Of a stretch of DNA of 63,732 nt, positions 44,534 through 52,575 are shown piece by piece. The notes under the pieces were generated by a model that was given only the letters and a program-made list of their open reading frames with translations, did no database searches and was not told the DNA's origin. Origin of the DNA: Cytophagales bacterium (GTDB taxonomy: Bacteria > Bacteroidota > Bacteroidia > Cytophagales > Spirosomataceae); the NCBI GenBank assembly GCA_013298025.1, contig JAAFJE010000024.1, positions 1 through 63,732 of the forward strand, in the 5' to 3' direction. The position numbers were made by a program, and so were the translations under genes. Within the stretch, counting starts at the first letter, position 1; every line of letters begins with the position of its first letter.

Positions 44534-45979
44534 TTATTTGCTAGGATTTAAAGATGTGTTTTGTTCAAAATCGTATAAAGTATAATATCGTAAAGTATAA
44601 TACGCTCGCCAATAATCTCTGAGGGCAACGATATAATCTCGTTTGGCTCGGTCTTTTTCTTGCAAAGCAATGCCCAAATCTGTAATACTCAAATCGGCTA
44701 AAATGTACCTGTCTTGTGCGATTTGATAACGTTTGGTAGCAATTTCGTCGGTTTCTGCCGTGAGCTTTACTTGTTTTTGTAACATTTCAAAAAGTGTTAC
44801 TTGGGTATAAATTTGTTGCTCGAATGTCAGTTTATCTTGTTCAACACTTTGCTGGGTAAGTTGTAGATTCGCTTTAGCGGTTTCTGTTCTGGCTTTAGAC
44901 CTTCCCCAATCCATAATAGGTAAAGTAAACTGAATTTCTACAAATTCACGGTCTTGGGCATTTTTGTAAATATCCAAAGGTTTTGTGCCACGATTCGACA
45001 AACCAAAAGCCACATTCAAATTGGCATTTAAACCGTTTTCGGCTTTGGCTTTGTTCAAATCTCTTTCGGCTTCAAGGATTCTTCTTCTAAAAGCAATCGC
45101 ATCCGAGCGACTTCCCAAAGCCGCTTGAATAGCTTTTTGTGCATCAATTTCAACGTTTTTTAGCTGAAAAGGAATCGCCAAATCAAACTTATTGGCTTCT
45201 CTGTAACCAATGTAGGCTTTTAGTTGCAACATGGCTACTTCGGCTTGTTGCTTGGCAGAAGCCAAATCTTTTTGGGCATTTAGCACCGACAAACGCAATT
45301 GCAAAATGTCATTTTCTGAAATTTTGCCTAATTCCAACCTTTTGGAAGCAATTTTATACAGCGTGTCATTATTACTTCGGTTCTTTTCGGCAATCTGTAA
45401 ATTCACCTGAGCAATCAATAAATCAAAGTAATAATCGCTTACATTTAAAGAAACCTTTTCTAAAGATTCCAGAAAAACTTGCTGACTTTCTGAATACTTC
45501 AAAGGCTCAATTTGCTTGTCCCACTTCATTTGATTGTATCGAAAAAGCGGTTGGCTCAGTCCAAAAGCCACAGGTACGCCATTGTACAAAGTGGAATTTC
45601 GTTCAAAATCATCAAAGCGTTGCAATTGCTTTTGCACATAAATCGTTCCGCCTGTTTTGGCTATACTTTGGCTTAAAGCAAGCGTTAAAGTAGAGTTATT
45701 GTTGGAAACTGACTGAAAAGCTACCGCTCCATCTGGTTGCAATACCTGAATAAAGGAACGGGTAAAACTTGGCAAAGCACCGCTCAAACTCAACTGCGGT
45801 TTGAAATCCGCTTGAAAAGATTTGAACCGCCAAAAATCCGTTTCCTTTTGGGTAGAAGCCTGTTTGGCGGCGATAGATTTATCTTTTGCCATTTGTACGG
45901 CTTCTTCTAAACTTAATGCTGTTTGTTGTGCAAAGGAAATATTACTGATGAACAACAAAGCGAGTAAAATCTTTTTCAT
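44534..45979 (-). CDS. TolC-family outer-membrane efflux protein
   Basis: A 481-residue outer-membrane channel. The signal peptide ends ...ISFAQ. The TolC/OEP repeat pattern of long helices is seen (TALSLEEAVQMAKDKSIAA; VSDYYFDLLIAQVNLQIAEK; RLELGKISENDILQLRLS; a second-repeat equivalent ending RYQIAQDRYILADLSITDLGI). It overlaps the adaptor gene by four bases (ATGA-type junction), so translation is coupled. It provides the outer-membrane exit of the tripartite pump. Confidence 0.9.
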   Translation of the reverse strand: MKKILLALLFISNISFAQQTALSLEEAVQMAKDKSIAAKQASTQKETDFWRFKSFQADFKPQLSLSGALPSFTRSFIQVLQPDGAVAFQSVSNNNSTLTLALSQSIAKTGGTIYVQKQLQRFDDFERNSTLYNGVPVAFGLSQPLFRYNQMKWDKQIEPLKYSESQQVFLESLEKVSLNVSDYYFDLLIAQVNLQIAEKNRSNNDTLYKIASKRLELGKISENDILQLRLSVLNAQKDLASAKQQAEVAMLQLKAYIGYREANKFDLAIPFQLKNVEIDAQKAIQAALGSRSDAIAFRRRILEAERDLNKAKAENGLNANLNVAFGLSNRGTKPLDIYKNAQDREFVEIQFTLPIMDWGRSKARTETAKANLQLTQQSVEQDKLTFEQQIYTQVTLFEMLQKQVKLTAETDEIATKRYQIAQDRYILADLSITDLGIALQEKDRAKRDYIVALRDYWRAYYTLRYYTLYDFEQNTSLNPSK

Positions 45980-47226
45980 CGTTGTTCAATTTTAATTTCC
46001 TGCAAATGTTCGTATTGACTCAAATCCGAAATAATCACTTTTTCGCCTGCTTGAATGCCACTTTTAATTTCTACAAAATCAAAATTCGACAAACCAATTT
46101 CAACTTCTCTTCTTTTGGCAATGCCTTTTTCCAAGACAAAAACCGTCGTTTTTCTTTTTCCATTAAAAGCAGGGCCATTGGCAACACGCACGGCATTGGC
46201 AATGCGATTGGTGACGATAAACACTTCTACTTTCATATTGGGACGAAGCGAAGCGTGTTTATTCTCGTCTAAAGCAATCGAAAATTGTACAATGCCATTG
46301 GCTACCGAAGGTTTGATTTGTACGACTATGCCACGCAAACTGATTTCATTGACTTTTACGATAACAGGAATGCCCACTTTCAATTGGTCGGAATAGGCAT
46401 CAGAACAAGAGCCTTCAACCCGAAAACTGCCCAAATCAGCCAATTTAGCCAACATTTCACCTTCGTTGACGGCAGAACCAATTTTATCATTCACCCAAGT
46501 AAGCACGCCAGCACGGTCGGCAACAATATCCGCCATCGTGATTTTATGCTGTAATTCTTTTAGATTCTTGCTTTCAATTTCAGCATTCAATTCCGACTCA
46601 CGCACATTTGCCCCCACCGATTTGCGATGATAATTCAATTCATTTTCTAATTGAGCCTTTTCCAATTCGGCAATTTTCAGGATATTTTCAGCTTTGGTGA
46701 CATCTTCTTGCGTGCGTCCGCCTACTTTTTGCAGGCGTTTGGTATCTTCCAAATCGGCTCTGAGGCGATTGATAGTCAGTGATTTGATTTTATCGCTGAT
46801 GTCGGAATCGTAGATTTTTTTATCCAAATCCATCTTGAGTTTTCCGATACTATTTTGTTTCAAAGCCAATTGGTCTTTGAGCTTTTCCAGTTCGATAAGC
46901 GTCAGCGATTTATCCAAATCCATAATCGGCTGACCAGCCTTTACGGCAGCACCCGTACTAAAAAACACCTTTTTGATACTGGCTTTTATCGGACTGGTAA
47001 TGCTTTGTTCAAAAGCAGGAATTACTTCGCCCGAAGCCGTGAGGGTATTTTCCACACTACCGATTTCAGCCAACGCCGTTCTGATTTTAGAAGATTCCAA
47101 AGAAGATTGAAGCGAATTTCTAAAAAAATACAACAGCACAAGCAAGGCAAACACAAGCGACAAACCGATAAACCATTTTTTTGATTTCCGTTGATTAATC
47201 AGGTTTTGAGAAATTTCTTTGTCCAT
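45976..47226 (-). CDS. HlyD/MacA-type periplasmic adaptor
   Basis: A 416-residue membrane-fusion protein and first gene of the operon. One N-terminal membrane anchor (WFIGLSLVFALLVLLYFF), a biotinyl-lipoyl-like half motif (SPIKASIKKVFFSTGAAVKA and IVADRAGVLTWVNDKIG), a long coiled-coil hairpin between about residues 110 and 220 (LEKLKDQLALKQNSIGKLK), and a beta-barrel/MP domain at the C-terminus. It links the ABC pump to TolC. Confidence 0.9.
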   Translation of the reverse strand: MDKEISQNLINQRKSKKWFIGLSLVFALLVLLYFFRNSLQSSLESSKIRTALAEIGSVENTLTASGEVIPAFEQSITSPIKASIKKVFFSTGAAVKAGQPIMDLDKSLTLIELEKLKDQLALKQNSIGKLKMDLDKKIYDSDISDKIKSLTINRLRADLEDTKRLQKVGGRTQEDVTKAENILKIAELEKAQLENELNYHRKSVGANVRESELNAEIESKNLKELQHKITMADIVADRAGVLTWVNDKIGSAVNEGEMLAKLADLGSFRVEGSCSDAYSDQLKVGIPVIVKVNEISLRGIVVQIKPSVANGIVQFSIALDENKHASLRPNMKVEVFIVTNRIANAVRVANGPAFNGKRKTTVFVLEKGIAKRREVEIGLSNFDFVEIKSGIQAGEKVIISDLSQYEHLQEIKIEQR

Positions 47227-47250
47227 AATACTATAAGATTTGCTATTAGT

Positions 47251-47269
47251 ATTCCAAACACAATGCCAA
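47251..47269 (-). promoter_or_regulatory. Candidate sigma-54 promoter of the efflux operon
   Basis: On the - strand this reads TTGGCATTGTGTTTGGAAT. It matches TGGCAC-N5-TTGC with exact -24/-12 spacing, but the -12 GC is GG here. It lies 25 bases upstream of the adaptor start. The presence of an NtrC-type activator in the same operon makes sigma-54 control plausible. The -12 deviation lowers confidence. Confidence 0.45.
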
Positions 47270-47320
47270 GGTGTAAATTATTGATTTTTAGGTGTTTATA
47301 AAAAATAAATAATGTAAAAA

Positions 47321-47347
47321 CTGTGCGATTTAGCACGGTTTGTGCGA
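47321..47347. promoter_or_regulatory. GCAC/GTGC palindrome cluster, candidate enhancer for the NtrC-like regulator
   Basis: GTGC (47323-47326), GCAC (47333-47336) and GTGC (47342-47345) form two overlapping inverted repeats, with N6 and N5 spacers. They are 52-96 bases upstream of the candidate sigma-54 site on the - strand, a reasonable enhancer distance. The binding protein is inferred. Confidence 0.4.
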
Positions 47348-47408
47348 GAAGGAACGGGGGGAAGGAATTTGGAAATTTTGGCAGAAATTGGTAAATTGTA
47401 ATAAGGCT

Positions 47409-47638
47409 AATTGATAACCGCAAGGGTTGCGACGGTTTTTATATTGCTATAGTGTTTCAGATTGTGTAATTGATAACCGCAAGGGTTATCGCTACAAGGG
47501 TTGTGATGGTTTTTATATTGCTGTTGTGTTTCAAATTGTGTAATTGATAACCGCAAGGGTTATCGCTACAAGGGTTGCGACGGTTTTTATATTGCTATAG
47601 TGTTTCAAATTGTGTAGCGGCAACCTTCACGGTTGCCG
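47409..47638. repeat. Tandem REP-type repeats before the RAYT gene
   Basis: Three tandem units start AATTGATAACCGCAAGGGTT. Units 2 (47468-47541) and 3 (47542-47615) are 74 bases and almost identical. Unit 1 (47409-47467) is 59 bases and lacks an internal 15-base segment. Each holds a small hairpin (GATAACC-gcaa-GGGTTATC in units 2 and 3). A last hairpin CGGCAACC/GGTTGCCG (47618-47638) abuts the transposase gene. Such hairpins are the usual substrates of the neighbouring REP-associated transposase. Confidence 0.85.
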
Positions 47639-47668
47639 AAATGGAATCAATATTTTACACCTAATCTT

Positions 47669-48232
47669 ATGCCAAACAAAAAATCAAGACATTCTATTCG
47701 ATACAAAAACCACGATTATTCGGCTGGTGGCTCATATTTTATCACGATTTGTTCAATCAATCGTGAGCATATTTTTGGAGAAATAATAGACGAACAAATA
47801 CATTTATCCTATCTAGGTTCAATTATTGAAACAGAATGGCTAAATCTACCAAATCGTTTTGCTTCGGTTGAACTAAATACTTTTCAAATTATGCCAAATC
47901 ATCTTCATGCCATTATTCATATTAATAAAAACAAGATTCAGTACGATAAGGCTACGTTGAGATTCTCCAAACACACACTTTTAGGGAATATTATCGGGAG
48001 CTTTAAATCTTTAGTTTTTCATACATTTTATAAATATTTAAAAGATAAGCACTTAATACAACAACAATCCGCTAAAATATGGCAAAAAAATTATTGGGAG
48101 CATATTATTCGCTTTGAAAATGAATTATGCAAGTGCCAACAGTATATCAGATCTAATCTAAAAAGGTGGAGTAAAGACACTGATAATTTAGAGAAACTAT
48201 TATTGAAAATGGAAGAAAAAAGTACTTCCTAA
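47669..48232 (+). CDS. REP-associated tyrosine transposase (RAYT, Y1/HUH type)
   Basis: A 187-residue single-strand-specific HUH nuclease of the TnpA_REP group. The ATG at 47669 (MPNKKSRHSIRYKNHDYSAG) is preferred to a TTG at 47633 that lies inside the last REP hairpin. Seen: the opening YSAGGSYFITICSINREHIF, the HUH pair in MPNHLHAIIHI, and the catalytic Tyr region KIWQKNYWEHIIR. All key residues appear intact. It probably nicks and moves the REP hairpins encoded just upstream, and is a domesticated single-copy element rather than an IS with terminal repeats. Confidence 0.9.
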   Translation: MPNKKSRHSIRYKNHDYSAGGSYFITICSINREHIFGEIIDEQIHLSYLGSIIETEWLNLPNRFASVELNTFQIMPNHLHAIIHINKNKIQYDKATLRFSKHTLLGNIIGSFKSLVFHTFYKYLKDKHLIQQQSAKIWQKNYWEHIIRFENELCKCQQYIRSNLKRWSKDTDNLEKLLLKMEEKSTS

Positions 48233-48461
48233 ACATTACCCTCGCCACCCACTCACGGCATGACTGGCAATAGACTGGTTTTCCTCAACATCAGTTGATA
48301 AGTTATGCCATGCGTTTTTTGCCAAAATTCGTGGAAACAGGTACAACCGCTGCAATCAACAACCAACCTAACGCCGACAAAGCATTTAATTTTCTGGAGA
48401 TAGGGTAAAAAAAGGCCAATGAAGCCTTATGTTTATACTTACGCTCAAATGAAAAATATTG

Positions 48462-51400
48462 ATGAAATACTATTTAACCTACTTATTCCTATTTTCTATG
48501 CAAGTGATGGCACAAATACAACCTGTGGTTAAGCACCTGCATTACCAACCTTTTCAAGGAAAAGGATTTGTTTGTGTCAATCCCAAACAGAAATTCAATC
48601 GTGCTTTGTATGGTGGAAACACGGCTTTTAGGGTAGAAGCTGGCGATTTTCCAGAGTTTGCTTTGTATTTGCCTGGCATGGGTGGCAATTGTAAAATTGG
48701 CTTATGGAATGGCACAAAAAGTAAATGGCTTTCGGAAGCAACGCAGATTCAAAGCGTATATCAAGAAGGTGCGATGCTCTACAAAATTCGAGATGAACTC
48801 TTGGGCGATGCCATGTTGGTATTGAAAGTAACAGCCGCTTATACCCATGAAGCCATGCTGATTGAATATCATTATGAAGGTAATGCCCCCAAACAAACCA
48901 AAATATTAGTTCTGTTTGGGGGCATTACAGGAAAGAAATTTTCAAGAGATGGCGATATTGGTGCCGACCCAGAAAGTAGTTTTTATCTGAAACCCGAAAA
49001 TTGTACGCATAACACTGTTAAAATATCAAAAAATACCTTCCAAATCCAATACCAACCCAATGATGCCACGCAAGTGGTATCAGGTTTTTTCCCTCCTAAC
49101 TATACGTTAGCACTGGCAGAAGCAAATGTCCAACAATCGCCTTTATTGGTCAAAAGTTTTGCTGAAAACATTACGCATCCTTGCCTCAGTGCCGTAGGGA
49201 ATTTGGAAAAAAATCCTCAATATTTCTTTATTCAAAAAGGAAACAGTCTGCTTGATTATACACAAATAGCTGATTTTCAAAAGAAAAACAAAGTGTTGCG
49301 TCAAAAAATCGTCCAGACGATTCAGCTAGAAACACCTGATACGCTCTTGAATCCGATGGCACAAGCCTTGGGGTTGGCTGCCGATGCTATATGGGATGCC
49401 CCGACTTATATGCACGGGGCTGTAGCTTGGCGTATGCGTTTGCCCGCTTGGCGTGGGCCGTATATTGCCGACGTGCTGGGGCAACACGACAGAGCCAAAA
49501 CGCATTTTTCGGCTTATGCAAAATCGCAAGTGGGGAAAGAATTTCCTTTAACACATTCTTCGCCAGATACGGTCATGCACTTGGCTCGTCAAATGGAGAA
49601 AATCGGTCAAGGTATTTTTACAGAAGGATACATCTGTAGAAACCCCAATGGCGATATTCGAGCTCATCATTATGACATGAATTTGGTTTATATCGACCAA
49701 CTGTTGAATCACTTCAATTGGACGGGCGACACTACTTATCTCCGTGAAATGTGGCCAACAATTGAAAAACATTTGGCTTGGGAAAAACATAATTTTGACC
49801 CCGATAACGACGGACTTTACGATGCTTATTGCTGTATTTGGGCCAGTGATGCCTTGCAATACAGTGGTGGTGGCGTTACGCATGCAACGGCTTATAATTA
49901 TCGGGCTTTTCGTTCGGCAGCTTTTTTGGCTAAATTATTAGGTAAAAATCCGCAGCCTTATGAGGCCGAAGCCAACAAGATTTATAAAGCTTTACAAGAA
50001 AAATTATGGCTCGACGAAACGGGCTGCTTTGCCGAATACAAAGATGCCTTGGGCTTGCAATTGGTACACCCTTCGGCTGGACTTTGGACCATCTACCATG
50101 CCATCGATGCCCAAGCGGCTTCGCCCAAGCAACAATACCTGATGACAAAATATGTAGAAAAAAACATTCCGCATATTCCTTTTACCATTCCAACACTTAA
50201 ACAAGATTTCTACCAACTCAGTACAACCAACTGGCAACCTTATACTTGGAGTATCAACAATGTAGCCTTGGGCGAAAATTTGCATACAGCCTTGGCTTGT
50301 TGGCAAGCAGGAAATAAGAAATTAGCCTACGAAATTTGGCGGAACACCCTCATCGAAAGCCTTTATACTTCGGCTTCTCCGGGTGGTTTTGAACAACTAT
50401 CCAGTTTAGATGCCATGAGAGGCGAACTCTACCGAGATTTTGCCGATGGTATTGGCATGGCTGGAAGAAGTTTGGTAGAAGGGTTATTTGGCATCAGCCC
50501 GCAACTATTGGAAAATAAGCTACTTATCCAACCAGGCTTTCCGAACGAATGGGCGTATGCCAAGCTTAAAACAAGCGATATTTCTTTTGATTTTAAGAAA
50601 AAAGCGAAGCTTTATTTATATGAAATAAAAACTTTTTGGCAGAAAAACGCTCAAATCATCCTAACTATTCCAGCCGAATATACAAAGGTAAAATCTGTAT
50701 TGGTCAATGGTAAACCGACAAAATTTACTTGGAAAACCAACGGAAATGATGAGCCAATGCTAGAAATTAACACAAAACAAGGGAAATGTTTTGTAGTAAA
50801 AGTATGCTTTGAAGGAAATCAATTGAATCCTAAAAACCCTAATTTAGTTAAAGAAAAAGTTGAAATCACTTACCAAAAACAACAAAAAACTTCTGAAAAT
50901 CAAGTATTTAAAACCATTGATTTAAGTACTTATTTCAACGATAAAATTACCCATATTTTTAAAAACAAGTACTTATCTCCACGCCCACAAAGTGCTACCT
51001 TACAATTGCCCACACAAGGCATTGGCAATTGGTGTTATCCTTTGGTTGAGGCAATAATCGACGACTCAGGACTTCGAGCAAAAGCCCAAAAGCAACAAGG
51101 CAAGATTTATTACCAACAAATTCCTTTCCTTACTCCAAGCGACAGCACACAATTCAATATTGCTTTTGCAAGCAAATGGGATAATTTTCCAGATACCTTA
51201 CAGATTCTTCCCAAAGAAAAAATGCAAGGGAAAAATATTCATTTGTTAATGGCTGGAACAACCAACCCCATGCAAAGCCAAATGGTCAACGGAAAGGTTG
51301 TTGTTCATTATGAAAGTGGCGAGCAAACGACTTTTGCACTGCACAATCCTAACAATTGGTGGCCAATCGAGCAAGATTATGGGTTTGATGGAAAGGCTTT

Positions 51401-51632
51401 TCAATACGATTTGCCAACACGCCCACCCCGTTTGTTATTGAAATCTGGGATTTTTGTCAACAATTTCGACCAATATACGAGCATCAAAGGCTTTAGCAAT
51501 AGGGCAATTGATGGCGGAGCAGCCAACGTTTATCAGTTTCCTATTCTTGCCAAACCCATCAAATCTATTCAAGTTATTGCCCTTTGTAATGATGTAATCA
51601 TTGGCTTGATGGGCCTTACCATTCAAGAATAG
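48462..51632 (+). CDS. DUF4450-type secreted protein, six-hairpin glycosidase-like
   Basis: A 1056-residue exported protein. The ATG at 48462 is chosen; the signal peptide ends ...FSMQVMAQ. An N-terminal beta-rich domain (GKGFVCVNPKQKFNRALYGG) precedes an alpha/alpha-barrel-like region (about residues 280-700) with DMNLVYIDQLLNHFNWTGD, FDPDNDGLYDAYCCIWASDA and PYTWSINNVALGENL, as in six-hairpin glycosidases such as GH-type debranching or rhamnosidase folds. A further beta-sandwich region forms the C-terminus. I recognise it as a DUF4450-family Bacteroidota protein, and its substrate is unknown. It stands alone, followed by a strong terminator. Confidence 0.75.
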   Translation: MKYYLTYLFLFSMQVMAQIQPVVKHLHYQPFQGKGFVCVNPKQKFNRALYGGNTAFRVEAGDFPEFALYLPGMGGNCKIGLWNGTKSKWLSEATQIQSVYQEGAMLYKIRDELLGDAMLVLKVTAAYTHEAMLIEYHYEGNAPKQTKILVLFGGITGKKFSRDGDIGADPESSFYLKPENCTHNTVKISKNTFQIQYQPNDATQVVSGFFPPNYTLALAEANVQQSPLLVKSFAENITHPCLSAVGNLEKNPQYFFIQKGNSLLDYTQIADFQKKNKVLRQKIVQTIQLETPDTLLNPMAQALGLAADAIWDAPTYMHGAVAWRMRLPAWRGPYIADVLGQHDRAKTHFSAYAKSQVGKEFPLTHSSPDTVMHLARQMEKIGQGIFTEGYICRNPNGDIRAHHYDMNLVYIDQLLNHFNWTGDTTYLREMWPTIEKHLAWEKHNFDPDNDGLYDAYCCIWASDALQYSGGGVTHATAYNYRAFRSAAFLAKLLGKNPQPYEAEANKIYKALQEKLWLDETGCFAEYKDALGLQLVHPSAGLWTIYHAIDAQAASPKQQYLMTKYVEKNIPHIPFTIPTLKQDFYQLSTTNWQPYTWSINNVALGENLHTALACWQAGNKKLAYEIWRNTLIESLYTSASPGGFEQLSSLDAMRGELYRDFADGIGMAGRSLVEGLFGISPQLLENKLLIQPGFPNEWAYAKLKTSDISFDFKKKAKLYLYEIKTFWQKNAQIILTIPAEYTKVKSVLVNGKPTKFTWKTNGNDEPMLEINTKQGKCFVVKVCFEGNQLNPKNPNLVKEKVEITYQKQQKTSENQVFKTIDLSTYFNDKITHIFKNKYLSPRPQSATLQLPTQGIGNWCYPLVEAIIDDSGLRAKAQKQQGKIYYQQIPFLTPSDSTQFNIAFASKWDNFPDTLQILPKEKMQGKNIHLLMAGTTNPMQSQMVNGKVVVHYESGEQTTFALHNPNNWWPIEQDYGFDGKAFQYDLPTRPPRLLLKSGIFVNNFDQYTSIKGFSNRAIDGGAANVYQFPILAKPIKSIQVIALCNDVIIGLMGLTIQE

Positions 51633-51649
51633 AGGCTTGTCTGTGAAAG

Positions 51650-51686
51650 TTTTTGCGGTAAATAAATCGTGTTTTTACCGCAAAAA
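51650..51686 (+). terminator. Intrinsic terminator after the DUF4450 gene
   Basis: TTTTTGCGGTAAA (51650-51662) and TTTACCGCAAAAA (51674-51686) form a perfect 13-bp stem 17 bases after the stop codon. A T-run does not follow the right arm directly. Confidence 0.7.
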
Positions 51687-51693
51687 TGGGCAA

Positions 51694-51801
51694 ATGGCAA
51701 AGTTTATTTACGAATACGAGCATTGGACAAATTTTTCGTGGCAAGATAAAGTCCTCAATGTCATCTTTGGCGAAGTGCGACTAACGCAATGCCAGCTATG
51801 A
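51694..51801 (+). pseudogene. Remnant of a Fic-family protein N-terminus
   Basis: ATG at 51694 opens MAKFIYEYEHWTNFSWQDKV then LNVIFGEVRLTQCQL and a stop. This closely resembles the N-terminus of DUF4172-type Fic proteins (K-x-I-Y-E-x-x-x-W-x-x-F-x-W-x-D-K-V ... FGEVR). The rest of the roughly 370-residue family, including the HPFxDGNGR catalytic motif, is absent downstream, so this is a decayed fragment. Confidence 0.65.
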
Positions 51802-52098
51802 ATTGGTTATTGCTATGCCATAAGTCCTACTTCGGAATTGTCTATAATTTTATCGTAATATCATCTTCCAATAGCAATTGTACTGATTTTCAAATTATTG
51901 TAAGTAAAACACCTTATGTAAACATTTCAGCGATAGAAAGGTTATATATCATGTTTGCTAAAATTATATCAGGCTATCTGTGGAAAATTATTTTTCAAAT
52001 ACTATTTGAAAATCGTAAGTTTTTGTTTGAAATACATTATTTATCCTTGATTTATTCCTATAAATTTGTTAATTATCCGTTAAATTAAACATAGCATT
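51802..52098 (+). other. AT-rich intergenic stretch, nothing identified
   Basis: About 300 bases between the Fic remnant and the 2Fe-2S gene. A 99-codon open frame (51789-52088) has a phenylalanine/isoleucine-rich, low-complexity translation typical of AT-rich non-coding DNA and is not called. It presumably carries the promoter of the oxidoreductase genes. Confidence 0.4.
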
Positions 52099-52553
52099 AT
52101 GGCAAAATATTCTCTAAAAATAAATGGGAAAACGCAACAAATAGATGTTGACCCTTCAACGCCAATCCTTTGGGTTTTAAGAGACCATTTGAATATGACA
52201 GGTACTAAATTTGGATGCGGTATGGCTATGTGTGGGGCTTGTACTGTTCATTTAGATGGTACTGCGGTGCGTTCTTGTAGCCTCCCTGTTTCGGCTGTTG
52301 GCAAACAAGCCATTACAACCATCGAGGGGCTATCTGCCGATGGCACGCATCCCGTACAAAAGCTTGGATTGAACACGACGTGGCTCAATGCGGCTACTGT
52401 CAGGCTGGACAAATCATGAGTGCTACGGCTTTACTAAAGACCAATCCTAATCCAACCGACGAAGATATTGATAATTACATGAGTGGAAACATTTGTCGTT
52501 GTGGTACTTATTTACGTATCAAAGAGGCGATTAAGGCAGCAGCACAAAAGTAA
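52099..52553 (+). pseudogene. 2Fe-2S small subunit of isoquinoline 1-oxidoreductase-type enzyme, frameshifted
   Basis: The first part (about 87 residues) encodes the plant-ferredoxin-like 2Fe-2S domain with [20 protein letters not shown] and [12 protein letters not shown]. The frame then derails after a run of four A at 52358-52361 and stops at 52419. Reading one frame over gives the family's continuation: [20 protein letters not shown] then [20 protein letters not shown] and [19 protein letters not shown], ending at 52551-52553, and carries the second 2Fe-2S motif (CGYCQ...CRCGT). One missing A restores a full 151-residue protein. The large subunit follows 22 bases later and is intact, so either a true recent mutation or a homopolymer sequencing error is likely. 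Confidence 0.85.
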
Positions 52554-52575
52554 CCAACCTTAACCTTGATTAAAA

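Noticed and set aside
47409-47638. Tandem 74-base units considered as a CRISPR array
   Set aside because: The whole unit repeats without unique spacers and contains REP hairpins beside a RAYT gene.
48310-48408. 32-codon frame before the DUF4450 gene (MRFLPKFVETGTTAAINNQP...)
   Set aside because: It reads like protein and could be a fragment, but it is too short and matches no family I recognise. It is left as intergenic DNA.
51789-52088. 99-codon + strand open frame
   Set aside because: Phe/Ile/Tyr-rich translation from AT-rich DNA without family features. It starts inside the Fic remnant.
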